64,000 nt of DNA, taken from assembly GCF_014204895.1 (NCBI RefSeq), contig NZ_JACHMF010000001.1, forward strand, positions 5,332,001 to 5,396,000. The letters run 5' to 3'. The number at the start of each line of letters is the position of its first letter. The stretch's first letter is position 1. Origin of the DNA: Paractinoplanes abujensis. Its GTDB lineage: Bacteria; Actinomycetota; Actinomycetes; Mycobacteriales; Micromonosporaceae. A program made the position numbers and the translations under genes. Under the pieces are notes generated by a model, which saw only the letters and a list, made by a program, of their open reading frames with translations, searched no databases and was not told where the DNA came from. Shown piece after piece: positions 7,886 to 16,547 of this stretch.

Positions 7886-8244
7886 GCAAATATCTGCTCA
7901 ACAAGTTCCTCTACACGGTCGATCGCGACCCCGAGCTGGTCGAGCGCTATCGCGACGAGCCCGGCGAGCTGGTCGCCTGGTGGGAGGACGAGCGGGCCAA
8001 CACGGTGCTGAACTGCGTCACCGGCGAGTCGAGCACGTGGTTGCGCTTCACCGACGACGAGCGGGCGGCCCTGATCAGCCACGACCACGTCAAACTGTTC
8101 GAGCTGGGCGCCCATCCGTTCCTCACGCTGACGCTGTTCATCGCGATGTTCGAGCGCGACAACACCGAGCCGCTCCAATACCAGAAGGCGTTCGGGGCCC
8201 GGCTGGCCCACTTCGACATGCCCTACCCGGACATCGCCACATGA
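7882..8244 (+). CDS. ligA: LigA-type small subunit of extradiol dioxygenase
   Basis: This 120-residue, mainly helical protein matches the protocatechuate 4,5-dioxygenase alpha-chain (LigA) domain in size and in motifs such as KYLLNKFLY, an ALISHDHVKLFELGAHP helix pair and an aromatic C-terminal half. LigA caps the active site of LigB and is needed for the alpha2beta2 enzyme. It overlaps ligB by ATGA and the next gene by ATGA, so the three are translationally coupled. The order ligB-ligA is the reverse of the classical Sphingobium ligAB order. Confidence 0.85.
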   Translation: MSKYLLNKFLYTVDRDPELVERYRDEPGELVAWWEDERANTVLNCVTGESSTWLRFTDDERAALISHDHVKLFELGAHPFLTLTLFIAMFERDNTEPLQYQKAFGARLAHFDMPYPDIAT

Positions 8245-9200
8245 TCCCGGCGGCCGTCCTGCGGGTCTGCGGGCAACCGCCGGCGATCGAGGAGCGGCGG
8301 CCGCCCCAGCCCCACGCGGGCGAGGTGCCGATCCGGGTCGCGGCGGCCCCGATCACCCCGCTCGACCTGCTCTGCGCGTCCGGCACCAGCTACTTCGGGC
8401 AACCCGCAACCCCGTACGTTCCCGGGGTGCAGGGAGTCGGGCATCGTGACGACGGCACCCCGGTGTGGTTCGCGACGTCGGCCGGCATGCGTCCGGGTGA
8501 CGGCAGCATGGCCGCCGAGGTCGCCATCCCGTACGTGGACGTCGTGCCGCTCCCGCCCGGCGCGCCGCTGACCCTGATCGCCGCGCTCGGACTCTCGGCC
8601 GTGGCCGCGCACGCCGCGCTGACCCGCACCGGCGGCCTGACGCCGGGCGAAGTGGTCGTGGTGCTCGGCGCGGGCGGGGTCGTCGGCCAATCCGCGATCC
8701 AGCTGGCCCTGCTGGCCGGCGCGTCCCGGGTGATCGCGGTGTCCCGGTCGGCGGCCGCGCGGGAGCGGGCCCTGCAGCTGGGCGCCGCGGAGGCGGTGGC
8801 CTTGCGGGCCGACGACGACGCTGTTTCGCTGGCCGAACGTCTCCGGGCGGTGTCGGGGCTGGTCGACGTGGTGCTCGACCCGGTCTTCGGTGTGCCCGCC
8901 GCGGCCGCCCTGCGCGTGCTGCGACCCGGTGGCCGCCTGGTCAACCTGGGCAGCTCGGCCGGCGCCACCGCCCCGCTCGACTCGGCCACCCTGCGCAGCG
9001 GCTCGCTCAAGATTTTGGGCTACACCAACAACGGCCTGCCGGTCGGCGAACGGGCCGACTCGCTGGGCGTGGTGGCCGGACACGCCACGGCCGGGCGCCT
9101 CACGGTCGCCCACGAGGTGGTGCCGTTCGACGAGGTGACCTCGGCGTGGTCGCGTCAGGGGGCCGGGCGGACAGTGCTGTCCTTCAGTGCTCCTTCTTGA
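8241..9200 (+). CDS. MDR-superfamily NAD(P)-dependent oxidoreductase (quinone oxidoreductase-like)
   Basis: The 319-residue protein has a short GroES-like N-terminal domain (residues about 1-115) and a Rossmann domain with VVVLGAGGVVGQ near 136-147 and a later LRPGGRLVNLG strand. There are no obvious structural zinc cysteines, so it fits the zinc-independent quinone-oxidoreductase branch. It is the last gene of the ring-cleavage operon, with an ATGA overlap to ligA. A role in reducing or oxidising a pathway intermediate is inferred from context only. Its 3' end overlaps the convergent gene by 17 bp. Confidence 0.85.
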   Translation: MIPAAVLRVCGQPPAIEERRPPQPHAGEVPIRVAAAPITPLDLLCASGTSYFGQPATPYVPGVQGVGHRDDGTPVWFATSAGMRPGDGSMAAEVAIPYVDVVPLPPGAPLTLIAALGLSAVAAHAALTRTGGLTPGEVVVVLGAGGVVGQSAIQLALLAGASRVIAVSRSAAARERALQLGAAEAVALRADDDAVSLAERLRAVSGLVDVVLDPVFGVPAAAALRVLRPGGRLVNLGSSAGATAPLDSATLRSGSLKILGYTNNGLPVGERADSLGVVAGHATAGRLTVAHEVVPFDEVTSAWSRQGAGRTVLSFSAPS

Positions 9201-9645
9201 TCACGAAGTAGGAACCACGGATGGTGCCGGCCAGCTTCGACTTCTGCCGGGCGAACTTGAACGAGCCCAGCTCCTCCGGCACCTCCATGCCGTCGGACAG
9301 CTTGAACCCGACCGCCCGCTTCCCACCCTCGGCCACGGCGTACATCACGTTGACCGACAGCCCGCTCTCGTAGAACACGTACGCCATCCGCGTGTCGTCC
9401 ACCTCGAACGCGGTCGCCTCCAGCGGCTTGGACGCGATGACCAGGCCCCGCTCCTCCTCGAGGATCCGGCTCACCCAGTCGACAGTCGCCGCGGCCTGCT
9501 CGGCGGGCTCGACCGTGAACACGTGGTCGAACTTGTTCTTGAAGTACCGGGCCTCGTTGGCTCGCAGCCCGGCCAGCGCCTCCGCAACCGGCGACGACTC
9601 CAGCCCGACAGTCGAAACGGTGGCGAAATCCACGACGTAAGCCAT
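9184..9645 (-). CDS. Hypothetical protein, about 153 residues
   Basis: I do not recognise this family. The start at ATG 9645 is chosen because a GGAGGAA ribosome site lies about 6 bp upstream; a longer start at 9666 would swallow it. The protein has no signal peptide or membrane segment. It has an acidic N-terminal half with ANEARYFKNKFDHVF and a basic C-terminal tail (KFARQKSKLAGTIRGSYFVIKK), with predicted mixed alpha/beta character. It converges with the ring-cleavage operon and overlaps its last gene by 17 bp at the 3' ends. Nothing links it functionally to that operon. Confidence 0.65.
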   Translation of the reverse strand: MAYVVDFATVSTVGLESSPVAEALAGLRANEARYFKNKFDHVFTVEPAEQAAATVDWVSRILEEERGLVIASKPLEATAFEVDDTRMAYVFYESGLSVNVMYAVAEGGKRAVGFKLSDGMEVPEELGSFKFARQKSKLAGTIRGSYFVIKKEH

Positions 9646-9774
9646 GACGGGTTCCTCCGCGTGCATGCCGTCCCCCTGCTGGGAACGCCTCTACTCTCCT
9701 GACGGATTCTGCGCGCAAGGTGTGACCGCAGTCCCGGATTCACCACCGCATCACGCCCACCCGGCCGGACCGCC

Positions 9775-10383
9775 TCAGCAGGACCGGCTTTGTTCGCCCC
9801 GCGAAGGCCCGCCGAACTCGGCCCGCACGCGATCGATATGCCGAGAGCTGGGCAGCAGCCCGTCCACGCTCGGCCTGTCCCGCAACATCACTATGGGTGT
9901 CAGCACGGTCAACGCGGCAAGAGCCATCGTTGCCAGCAGCACCACCGGACCGGCGAGGAGAGTGATCCCGCCGTCGGCGCCTGTGAGCAAGGCGGTCAAC
10001 GCCATAGCTTCGCCCGTCAAGAAAAGCGAAGCGGCGCCCTGCACCGCCCGATAGAGCCGAGCCTGCCGACGACATTCGACGGCCCACCGAAGGGTCGCCA
10101 CCCCCAGCTTCTTGTCCTCGCTGTAGGAGAGCGTCGGCATATCGATTAGATGGTGCTGATACAAGGCTTCCTGACGTTGCCTCGTTGCGCCGCGGAGCCG
10201 AGCGGTCTGCTGCCGCCAAATGCCTGGCAGAACGACCAAGAGGGCAATGGCGAAGGCGGCGAGAAGCTGGGCAGTGGTGGTGTAGAAATCCTCGCTCTCC
10301 ACCACGGCAGCGTGGCACAGGACGGCAAACTGATCATTGCCGCTGACGCTGAGCCGAGTCAGCTGCTTGGGGGGCGACGGCAC
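9775..10383 (-). CDS. Hypothetical membrane protein (FYTTTAQLL type)
   Basis: This 202-residue ORF has three hydrophobic stretches: LLAAFAIALLVVLPGIW near residues 39-55, and AASLFLTGEAMALTALLTGA and ITLLAGPVVLLATMALAAL in the second half. They are separated by a basic, Tyr/His-containing cytoplasmic-looking segment. The EDFYTTTAQLL opening is shared by many small uncharacterised actinobacterial membrane proteins. The start could lie further downstream. Base composition is less GC-rich than its neighbours, a weak hint of different ancestry. No function can be assigned. Confidence 0.6.
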   Translation of the reverse strand: MPSPPKQLTRLSVSGNDQFAVLCHAAVVESEDFYTTTAQLLAAFAIALLVVLPGIWRQQTARLRGATRQRQEALYQHHLIDMPTLSYSEDKKLGVATLRWAVECRRQARLYRAVQGAASLFLTGEAMALTALLTGADGGITLLAGPVVLLATMALAALTVLTPIVMLRDRPSVDGLLPSSRHIDRVRAEFGGPSRGEQSRSC

Positions 10384-10420
10384 TGTACCCCCGCCACCCC
10401 ACTACGCCACTCCGTCTCTT

Positions 10421-11557
10421 CTAGTGGCCGTTGAAAGCGTCCCGCATCCGGCTGAAGAACCCGCCCTGCTTGCTCAGCTCGGCCACGTCCTCGCCGCGGG
10501 TCTTGGCGAAGTCGCGCAGCATGCGTTCCTGGTCGCCGGTGAGCTTGGTCGGCGTCTTGACGTCGAGGTGCACGAAGAGGTCGCCGCGGCCCTGGCCCCG
10601 CAGGTGGGGCACGCCCTTGCCGCGGATGCGCAGCGTGGAGGCGGGCTGGGTGCCGGCCTTGACCTCGATGCCCTCCTCGCTGTCGAGCGTCTTGATCGTC
10701 AGGCGGGTGCCGAGCGCGGCCGCGGTCATCGGGAGCGTGACCCGGCAGTGCAGGTCGTCGCCCTTGCGCGAGTAGACGTCGTGCGGACGCTCGTGGATCT
10801 CGACGTAGAGGTCGCCGGGGGTGCCGCCGCCGGGGCCGACCTCGCCCTGCTGGGCCAGGCGGATGCGCATGCCGTCCTCGACGCCGGCCGGGATCTTGAC
10901 GGTGAGCGAGCGGCGGGTGCGTACGCGGCCGTCGCCGGCGCAGGTCGGGCACGGGTGCGGGATGACCGTGCCGTGACCCTGGCAGGTCGCGCACGGGCGG
11001 GACGAGACGACCTGACCCAGGAACGTGCGCTGCACGCTCTGCACCTCGCCCCGGCCGCCGCACGTGTCGCAGGTGGCCAGGTGGGTGCCGGGGGCCGTGC
11101 CGGCGCCGGAGCACTGGGTGCACAGCACCGCGGTGTCGACGGTGATCGGGGCTTCGACGCCGAACGCGGTCTCGACCAGGTCGAGCTCGAGTCGCAGGAT
11201 CGCGTCGGCGCCGGGACGGGTGCGCGGGCGCGGGCCGCGGGCGTTGCCGCCGGCCGCCGTGCCGAAGAACGCGTCCATGATGTCCTGGAAGCCGACGAAC
11301 GGGCCGCCCGCGCCGCCGGGGCCGGGACCCCCGCCGCCCGGGGCGAGCGGGTCGCCGCCGAGGTCGACCATCTGACGCTTCTGGTCGTCCGAGAGCACCT
11401 CGTACGCCGCGTTGATGTCTTTGAACTTCTCGTGCGCTTCCGGATCGGGGTTGACGTCCGGGTGGTATTGCCGAGCCAGTTTGCGGTAGGCGCGCTTGAT
11501 CTCGTCGTCGGTGGCTTCCCGGCTCACACCGAGAATGCCGTAGTAGTCCTTGGCCAC
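10421..11557 (-). CDS. dnaJ: Chaperone protein DnaJ (type I Hsp40)
   Basis: The 378-residue protein has the classical order: J domain (residues 1-70, YYGILGV start and HPD in QYHPDVN), a short Gly-rich linker, and four CxxCxGxG repeats ([32 protein letters not shown]) forming the zinc finger. Two C-terminal peptide-binding domains follow. It stimulates DnaK ATPase and delivers unfolded clients. It follows hrcA by 17 bp and both should be transcribed from the CIRCE-controlled promoter. No dnaK or grpE is nearby, so this is the hrcA-linked dnaJ2 copy usual in actinobacteria. Confidence 0.97.
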   Translation of the reverse strand: MAKDYYGILGVSREATDDEIKRAYRKLARQYHPDVNPDPEAHEKFKDINAAYEVLSDDQKRQMVDLGGDPLAPGGGGPGPGGAGGPFVGFQDIMDAFFGTAAGGNARGPRPRTRPGADAILRLELDLVETAFGVEAPITVDTAVLCTQCSGAGTAPGTHLATCDTCGGRGEVQSVQRTFLGQVVSSRPCATCQGHGTVIPHPCPTCAGDGRVRTRRSLTVKIPAGVEDGMRIRLAQQGEVGPGGGTPGDLYVEIHERPHDVYSRKGDDLHCRVTLPMTAAALGTRLTIKTLDSEEGIEVKAGTQPASTLRIRGKGVPHLRGQGRGDLFVHLDVKTPTKLTGDQERMLRDFAKTRGEDVAELSKQGGFFSRMRDAFNGH

Positions 11558-11574
11558 GGGCTCCGCAATCCTCG

Positions 11575-12597
11575 TCAGTTCTGGGCTAGAAGGTCGCCCA
11601 CGTAGCGGGCCACCGCGCGCACGGTCGCGATGGTGCCGGGGTAATCCATCCGGGTGGGACCGAGCACGCCGAGCCCCCCGACGATCGTCGCGCCGGGGCC
11701 ATAGCCTGTGCTGACCACGGACGCCGACCGCAGGTTGTCGATCTGGTTCTCGTCGCCGATCCGGACCCGGGTGGTGCTCGGTTCCAGATCGCCGATGAGC
11801 TTGAGCAGGATGACCTCTTCCTCGAGGGCTTCGAGGACGGGGCGCAGCGTGCCCTGGAAGTCCAGCACGCCCCCACGTGTCAGATTAGCCGTGCCCGCCA
11901 AGGCGAGGCGTTCCTCACTGCGCTCGACGAGTGTCTCGAGCAACACCGAGGCCAGACAGGCCATGGTGCCGCGGCTGTCGGGGCTGCAGTCGTCGACCAA
12001 ACCTTGCACGAGCGGCGGCGTGTCGGCCAGCTTCTGCCCGGCCAGTTTTTCGTTGACCCGGCGGCGCAGATCGGTCACGTCGTCGGCCGGCACGGGCGCG
12101 GGCAGCTCGACCAGGCGCTGCTCGACGCGGCCGGTGTCGGCGATCATCACCAGCATGAGCCGCGTCGTCGAGATCGGCACCAGCTCGAGGTGGCGCACCG
12201 ACGAACGGGCCAGCGACGGATATTGCACCACGGCGACCTGGCGGGTCAGCTGGGCCAGGAGGCGCACCGTGCGATGCACCACGTCGTCGAGGTCGACCGC
12301 GCCGATCAGGAAGCGCTCGATGGCCCGCCGCTCGGCCGGGCTGAGCGCCTTGACCTTGGAGAGCCGGTCGACGAACAGCCGATAGCCGGCGTCGGTGGGC
12401 ACCCGGCCGGCGCTGGTGTGCGGCTGCCGGATGTAACCCTCCTCCTCCAGCACGGCCATGTCGTTGCGCACGGTGGCCGGGGAGACGCCGAGCTGATGCC
12501 GCTCGACCAGGGATTTCGAGCCGACGGGCTCCTGCGTCTCGACGTAGTCCTCGACGATGGCCCGCAGCACCTCGAGCTTGCGGTCATCCAGACTCAC
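11575..12597 (-). CDS. hrcA: Heat-inducible transcription repressor HrcA
   Basis: The 340-residue protein starts at GTG 12597 behind a GGGGGAGGGG ribosome site; the longer ATG frame upstream would run through the operator. It has the N-terminal winged helix ([18 protein letters not shown], near residues 39-56, and [10 protein letters not shown]) followed by the GAF-like HrcA core. HrcA represses class I heat-shock genes by binding CIRCE and needs GroEL for activity. A near-perfect CIRCE lies immediately upstream at 12613-12639, giving autoregulation together with dnaJ. Confidence 0.97.
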   Translation of the reverse strand: MSLDDRKLEVLRAIVEDYVETQEPVGSKSLVERHQLGVSPATVRNDMAVLEEEGYIRQPHTSAGRVPTDAGYRLFVDRLSKVKALSPAERRAIERFLIGAVDLDDVVHRTVRLLAQLTRQVAVVQYPSLARSSVRHLELVPISTTRLMLVMIADTGRVEQRLVELPAPVPADDVTDLRRRVNEKLAGQKLADTPPLVQGLVDDCSPDSRGTMACLASVLLETLVERSEERLALAGTANLTRGGVLDFQGTLRPVLEALEEEVILLKLIGDLEPSTTRVRIGDENQIDNLRSASVVSTGYGPGATIVGGLGVLGPTRMDYPGTIATVRAVARYVGDLLAQN

Positions 12598-12612
12598 AAT
12601 GACCCCTCCCCC

Positions 12613-12639
12613 TTGGCACTCACGCGGACAGAGTGCCAG
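12613..12639. promoter_or_regulatory. CIRCE element (HrcA operator)
   Basis: TTGGCACTC, a 9-bp spacer, then GAGTGCCAG: eight of nine arm positions are complementary and the arrangement matches the CIRCE consensus (arm-N9-arm). It lies 15 bp upstream of the hrcA GTG on the minus strand, where the leader or promoter would be. Confidence 0.93.
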
Positions 12640-12748
12640 TCTACGTCGCCGCCGACGGGAGCGCGATGATCGAGCGCAGTGTCTATTCGCCGACTCGATC
12701 AGCATGTCGCTCTCGACCGCGTTGAACTGCGGCTCTACGGTGTCAGCC

Positions 12749-13384
12749 ATGACTGAACCACCTCGCCCGCCCGGTGAAGGTAATCCGTACGACCCGACCA
12801 CGCCGTTCAACCCATATGCGGCTAACGACCCGGTCTCCGGTTCGTCACCGCCTCCGCCGCCTCCGTACGGCGCGCCGCCGCCGTCCTCGGGTGGCCCTTA
12901 TGGTGCGCCTCCGCCGACGTCGGGTGGGCCGTACGGTGCGCCTTACGGTGCGCCGCCGCCCTCGTCGGGTGGTCCCGGCTACGGTGGCCCGCCCCCGCAG
13001 TACGGCTATCAGCAGTCGCCCGGCGGCTACGGCCCCGGTCAGACCCAGGACGACAAGACCTGGATCATGATCGCCCACTTCGGCGGCGCGCTCGGCGCCC
13101 TCGTCGGCGGCGGCCTGTCCGGCTGGATCGTGCCGCTGATCGCCATGCTGGCCAAGGGCAACCAGTCCCCGGCCGTGCGGGCCGAGGCGGTCAAGGCGCT
13201 CAACTTCCAGATCGTGTGGTCGGTCGTCACGCTGATCGGGTGGGCCACCGCCTGCGCCGTCATCGGCTTCGTGATCATCCCGATCGCCGCGCTGATCGCC
13301 ATCATCTTCGGTGTGATCGCCGGCGTGAAGGCCAGCAACAACGAGCCGTACAACTACCCGCTCAGCATCAACCTGATCAAGTAG
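12749..13384 (+). CDS. DUF4870 membrane protein with Pro/Tyr/Gly-rich N-terminus
   Basis: Residues 1-105 are low complexity, with repeated [15 protein letters not shown] units. Residues about 110-211 form the DUF4870 domain: [14 protein letters not shown], then three hydrophobic segments ending in a [15 protein letters not shown] tail. Such proteins sit in the cytoplasmic membrane with the Pro-rich tail in the cytoplasm; the function is unknown. The repeated DNA (GGTGCGCC/GCCGCC-rich units, 12880-12990) encodes the linker. It is divergent from hrcA, so its promoter must share the 151-bp gap that holds CIRCE. A strong stem-loop follows the stop codon. Confidence 0.88.
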   Translation: MTEPPRPPGEGNPYDPTTPFNPYAANDPVSGSSPPPPPPYGAPPPSSGGPYGAPPPTSGGPYGAPYGAPPPSSGGPGYGGPPPQYGYQQSPGGYGPGQTQDDKTWIMIAHFGGALGALVGGGLSGWIVPLIAMLAKGNQSPAVRAEAVKALNFQIVWSVVTLIGWATACAVIGFVIIPIAALIAIIFGVIAGVKASNNEPYNYPLSINLIK

Positions 13385-13392
13385 GGCCGGTC

Positions 13393-13417
13393 CGCGCCGG
13401 GAACGGGGCCCGGCGCG
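13393..13417. terminator. Stem-loop between convergent DUF4870 gene and hemW
   Basis: CGCGCCGGG (13393-13401) pairs perfectly with CCCGGCGCG (13409-13417) across a 7-base loop. It fills the 33-bp gap between the two converging stop codons and can act in both directions. It lacks a clear T-run, as is common in high-GC actinobacteria. Confidence 0.7.
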
Positions 13418-14674
13418 TCACACCACGTCCCTGATCACCGCATCGGCCAGCAACCGGCCCCGCAGCGTCAGGATCAACTGCCCTTCCTCGTACGCGGCCG
13501 GGTCGAGCAGCCCGTTGGCCAGCGCCTGCTTGGCGCCGACGGCGTCGACCCGGTCCAGCCCGATGCCCTCACGCAGCCGCACCCGCAACATCACGTCCTC
13601 GACGTGCCTGTCCTCGTCCGTCAGCAGCTCACGCCCGTGGCCCGGCGAGAGACCTTCCGAGAGCCTTCCCGCGTACGCCGCCGGATGCTTGACGTTCCAC
13701 CAGCGCACACCGCCGACGTGGCTGTGCGCCCCCGGCCCCAGCCCCCACCAGTCGGCACCGGTCCAGTAGAGCAGGTTGTGCCGGCACCGTGCGGCGTCGC
13801 TCGTGGCCCAGTTGGAAACCTCGTACCACTGGAACCCGGCCGCGCTCAGGGCAGCCTCGGCGGCCAGGTAACGATCGGCCGCCACGTCGTCCGACGGGTA
13901 CGGAATCTCGCCGCGCCGCATCCGGGCCGCCATCCGCGTGCCGTCCTCGACGATCAGCGCGTACGCGCTCACATGGTCGGCCCCGGAATCGACCACGGCC
14001 TGCAGGGAAGCGGCGAAGTCGTCAGCGGTCTCCCCCGGCGTGCCGTAGATCAGATCCAGGTTGACGTGCTCGAACCCGGCCTCCCGGGCCTCCACCGCAG
14101 CCTGCGGCGCCCGCCCGGCGGTGTGCTGACGATCCAGAATCCGCAACACCCCGGGCGCGGCGGACTGCATGCCCAGGGAGATCCGGTTGAAGCCGTGCCC
14201 TCGCAGCCGCCGCAGATACTCGGGGTTCACCGACTCGGGGTTGGCCTCCGTGGTCACCTCGGCGTCGCTCGCCAGTCCCCACGTCTTGTCGATGCCCTCA
14301 AGAATCCGCCCGAGATCATCCGCCCCCAGCAGCGTCGGCGTCCCCCCACCGAAGAACACGGTGTCGACAACCCCACCACCAGCACGCCCGCCCGGCCCCG
14401 CCGCGTCCCAGCGCCTGCCCGAATTTCCCGGACTTATCACGTTCCGGGCGAGCTCGAGCTCCTGCAGCACGGTGTCCGCGTACGTCTCGCGCGAAACGCC
14501 GCCGCCCAGCTCGGTCGCGGTATACGTGTTGAAGTCGCAGTACCCGCACCGACTGGCGCAGAACGGCACGTGGACGTAAACGGCAAATCCGTTTCTTCCG
14601 ACCTGAGCCGTCGCCGAGTCGGGCAGGGACCCGTCCTGCGGTACGGGTTCACCATCGGGAAGTGCGCCGGCCAT
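13418..14674 (-). CDS. hemW: HemW-type radical SAM protein (heme chaperone, HemN-like)
   Basis: The 418-residue protein has the HemN/HemW layout: VYVHVPFCASRCGYCDFNTY (near residues 31-50) with the CxxxCxxC iron-sulfur motif, the FFGGGTPTLL motif, and a C-terminal HemN domain with a basic tail. HemW proteins bind heme and deliver it to target enzymes, and are often mis-annotated as coproporphyrinogen dehydrogenase. Start 14674 has GGAGG directly before the ATG; an alternative ATG at 14689 would add five residues. Its place between lepA and hrcA is standard in actinobacteria, though here other genes intervene. Confidence 0.92.
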   Translation of the reverse strand: MAGALPDGEPVPQDGSLPDSATAQVGRNGFAVYVHVPFCASRCGYCDFNTYTATELGGGVSRETYADTVLQELELARNVISPGNSGRRWDAAGPGGRAGGGVVDTVFFGGGTPTLLGADDLGRILEGIDKTWGLASDAEVTTEANPESVNPEYLRRLRGHGFNRISLGMQSAAPGVLRILDRQHTAGRAPQAAVEAREAGFEHVNLDLIYGTPGETADDFAASLQAVVDSGADHVSAYALIVEDGTRMAARMRRGEIPYPSDDVAADRYLAAEAALSAAGFQWYEVSNWATSDAARCRHNLLYWTGADWWGLGPGAHSHVGGVRWWNVKHPAAYAGRLSEGLSPGHGRELLTDEDRHVEDVMLRVRLREGIGLDRVDAVGAKQALANGLLDPAAYEEGQLILTLRGRLLADAVIRDVV

Positions 14675-14710
14675 CCTCCAAGTGTGCATGCTCCCCGTTA
14701 GGGTTCCGCC

Positions 14711-15487
14711 ATGGCTCTGGTCCGTACCGTCACCGACGCCGGGGTGACCACCATGACCCTGGACTCCCCCGCGAACCGCAACGCCCTGTCCACCCCCCTG
14801 ATGCGTGAGCTGCTCGACGCGCTGAGTGAGGCGGTCACCGACACGTCCGTACGGGCAGTCGTGCTCACCCATACGGGAAAGGTTTTCTGCTCGGGCGCCG
14901 ACCTCAAAGAGACCGCCGAGGCCCGCGAGAACGGCCGCGTGCCGGCCGAGATGATCGCCGACGTGCTGGCCGCGCTGTGGGAGTTCCCCAAGCCCGTCGT
15001 CGCGCGCGTCGCCGGCCCGGCCCGTGCGGGTGGTCTCGGCCTGATCGCGGCGGCCGACATCGCCGTCTGCGCCCGTGAGGCCACGTTCGCCTTCTCCGAG
15101 GTGCGCCTGGGCGTGATCCCGGCCGTGATCAGCGCCACCGTGCTGCCCCGGCTGTCTCCCCGCGCGGCGGCCGAGCTCTACCTGACCGGCGACGTCTTCG
15201 ACGGCTCCCGGGCGGCCGAGGCCGGGCTGGTCACCGCGGCCGTCGCGGCCGGCGACTTGGACGACACCGTTCGCCGCTACTGCGACAGTCTCGTGCTGGG
15301 CGGCCCGCTCGCCCTGGCGGGGGCCAAACAACTGCTTCGCCGTACGCCGATCCGCGCCGAACTGGCCGAGCTGGCCGCACGCTCGGCGGGCTACTTCAAG
15401 TCGGCCGAGGGGCGCGAGGGCGTGGCCGCGCTGCGCGAGAAGAGGCCGGCCAGCTGGGTTCCCGCCGCTCCCGGATCCGGCGGGTGA
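14711..15487 (+). CDS. Enoyl-CoA hydratase/isomerase family protein
   Basis: This 258-residue crotonase-fold protein has the N-terminal MTLDSPANRNAL, the oxyanion-hole segment VFCSGADLKE (near 58-67) and the GGLGLIAAADIAV stretch (near 109-121). A glutamate in SEVRLGVIPAV corresponds to a crotonase catalytic position. The second glutamate typical of true hydratases is not obvious, so substrate and exact reaction are open. It is divergent from hemW with 36 bp between starts and stands alone, so involvement in fatty-acid or branched-chain acyl-CoA metabolism is only a family-level inference. Confidence 0.9.
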   Translation: MALVRTVTDAGVTTMTLDSPANRNALSTPLMRELLDALSEAVTDTSVRAVVLTHTGKVFCSGADLKETAEARENGRVPAEMIADVLAALWEFPKPVVARVAGPARAGGLGLIAAADIAVCAREATFAFSEVRLGVIPAVISATVLPRLSPRAAAELYLTGDVFDGSRAAEAGLVTAAVAAGDLDDTVRRYCDSLVLGGPLALAGAKQLLRRTPIRAELAELAARSAGYFKSAEGREGVAALREKRPASWVPAAPGSGG

Positions 15488-15550
15488 CGCAGATCGGGTG
15501 ACTTCGTTGACTACTCTTGTCGCCTACCGACAACGCCTTTGGGGGTGTGA

Positions 15551-16408
15551 GTGCGCAAGTCACCGATCGTGGCGCTCGCGATCGTCGCGCTCATCGGTGC
15601 GCTCGGCGTCTTCGTCGTCGTGAACACCTTCTCCGACGGCATCAAGCTTCCGAAGATCGGCCCCGAGTGCACCGTACGGGCCGACGGTGAGGTCACGCTC
15701 GACTACGTGCAGATGGCCAACGCCGCGACGATCACCGCGGTGGGTCTGCGCCGGGGCATGCCCGAGCGGGCCGTGGTGATCGCGCTGGCCACCGCGTTCC
15801 AGGAGTCGAAGCTGGAAAATCTCGACGACGGCGACCGCGACTCGGTCGGCCTCTTCCAGCAGCGGCCCAGTCAGGGCTGGGGCACTATCGAGCAGATCAA
15901 GGACCCTCGGTACGCGGCCAACAAGTTCTACGCGTCGCTCAAGAAGGTCAAGGGCTACCAGAAGATGCGGGTCACCGACGCCGCGCAGAAGGTGCAGCGC
16001 TCGGCCTATCCCAATGCGTACGAGAAATGGGCCGACGAGTCGGCGGTGCTGGCCCGGGCTCTCACCGGCCGTGCGACCGGGGCCGTGGAGTGCAGTGTGA
16101 GCGGCTCGCCGGTGCTGCGCGGGGCCGAGGCGGCGGCCGCGCTGATGGACGGCTTGCGGCTCGACTGGGGCCGGGGCCTGCCCGAGTCGGCGGCTGCCAA
16201 GCAGGCCGGCGGGCTCACGGTCAAGGTGGCCGATCCCAGTGCGGGCTGGCGTTACGCCCACTGGCTGGTCGCGCACGCCTCGGCCACGGGTCTCGAACGG
16301 GTACGTTTCGGCGACCTGGAGTGGCACGCCCCTGACGGTAAGTGGCAGGCGGTAACCGCCGGAAGCGCCGCCGGCACCAGCCGGGTCGTCGCCGAAGTCT
16401 TCAACTGA
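15551..16408 (+). CDS. Membrane-anchored protein with lysozyme-like (SLT-type) core
   Basis: The 285-residue protein starts at GTG. A single N-terminal hydrophobic helix (residues about 6-26) should anchor it outside the membrane. The following domain has ALATAFQESKLENL with E85 where soluble lytic transglycosylases carry the catalytic Glu, then VGLFQQRPSQGWG, typical of lysozyme-like folds in actinobacteria. Related proteins are frequently labelled heavy metal transporter, which the sequence does not support. A role in peptidoglycan cleavage is plausible but undemonstrated. The C-terminal third looks like a small separate domain. Confidence 0.8.
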   Translation: MRKSPIVALAIVALIGALGVFVVVNTFSDGIKLPKIGPECTVRADGEVTLDYVQMANAATITAVGLRRGMPERAVVIALATAFQESKLENLDDGDRDSVGLFQQRPSQGWGTIEQIKDPRYAANKFYASLKKVKGYQKMRVTDAAQKVQRSAYPNAYEKWADESAVLARALTGRATGAVECSVSGSPVLRGAEAAAALMDGLRLDWGRGLPESAAAKQAGGLTVKVADPSAGWRYAHWLVAHASATGLERVRFGDLEWHAPDGKWQAVTAGSAAGTSRVVAEVFN

Positions 16409-16547
16409 CGTCCCGTTTCGGCGGCAGCCCGAAAGTTTCGGCCATCCGGCTGGTGACTCGCAGTGATGATGAACGATTCGGGTGCGCAGTTGCGTAGCGT
16501 ATACATCGACATGGACAGACAGCTACCACCCTGGTACTAAGTAGGAC

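Noticed and set aside
9775..10383. Horizontally acquired gene because of lower GC
   Set aside because: The shift is mild and confined to one small membrane gene with typical actinobacterial features; there are no flanking repeats, integrase or tRNA.
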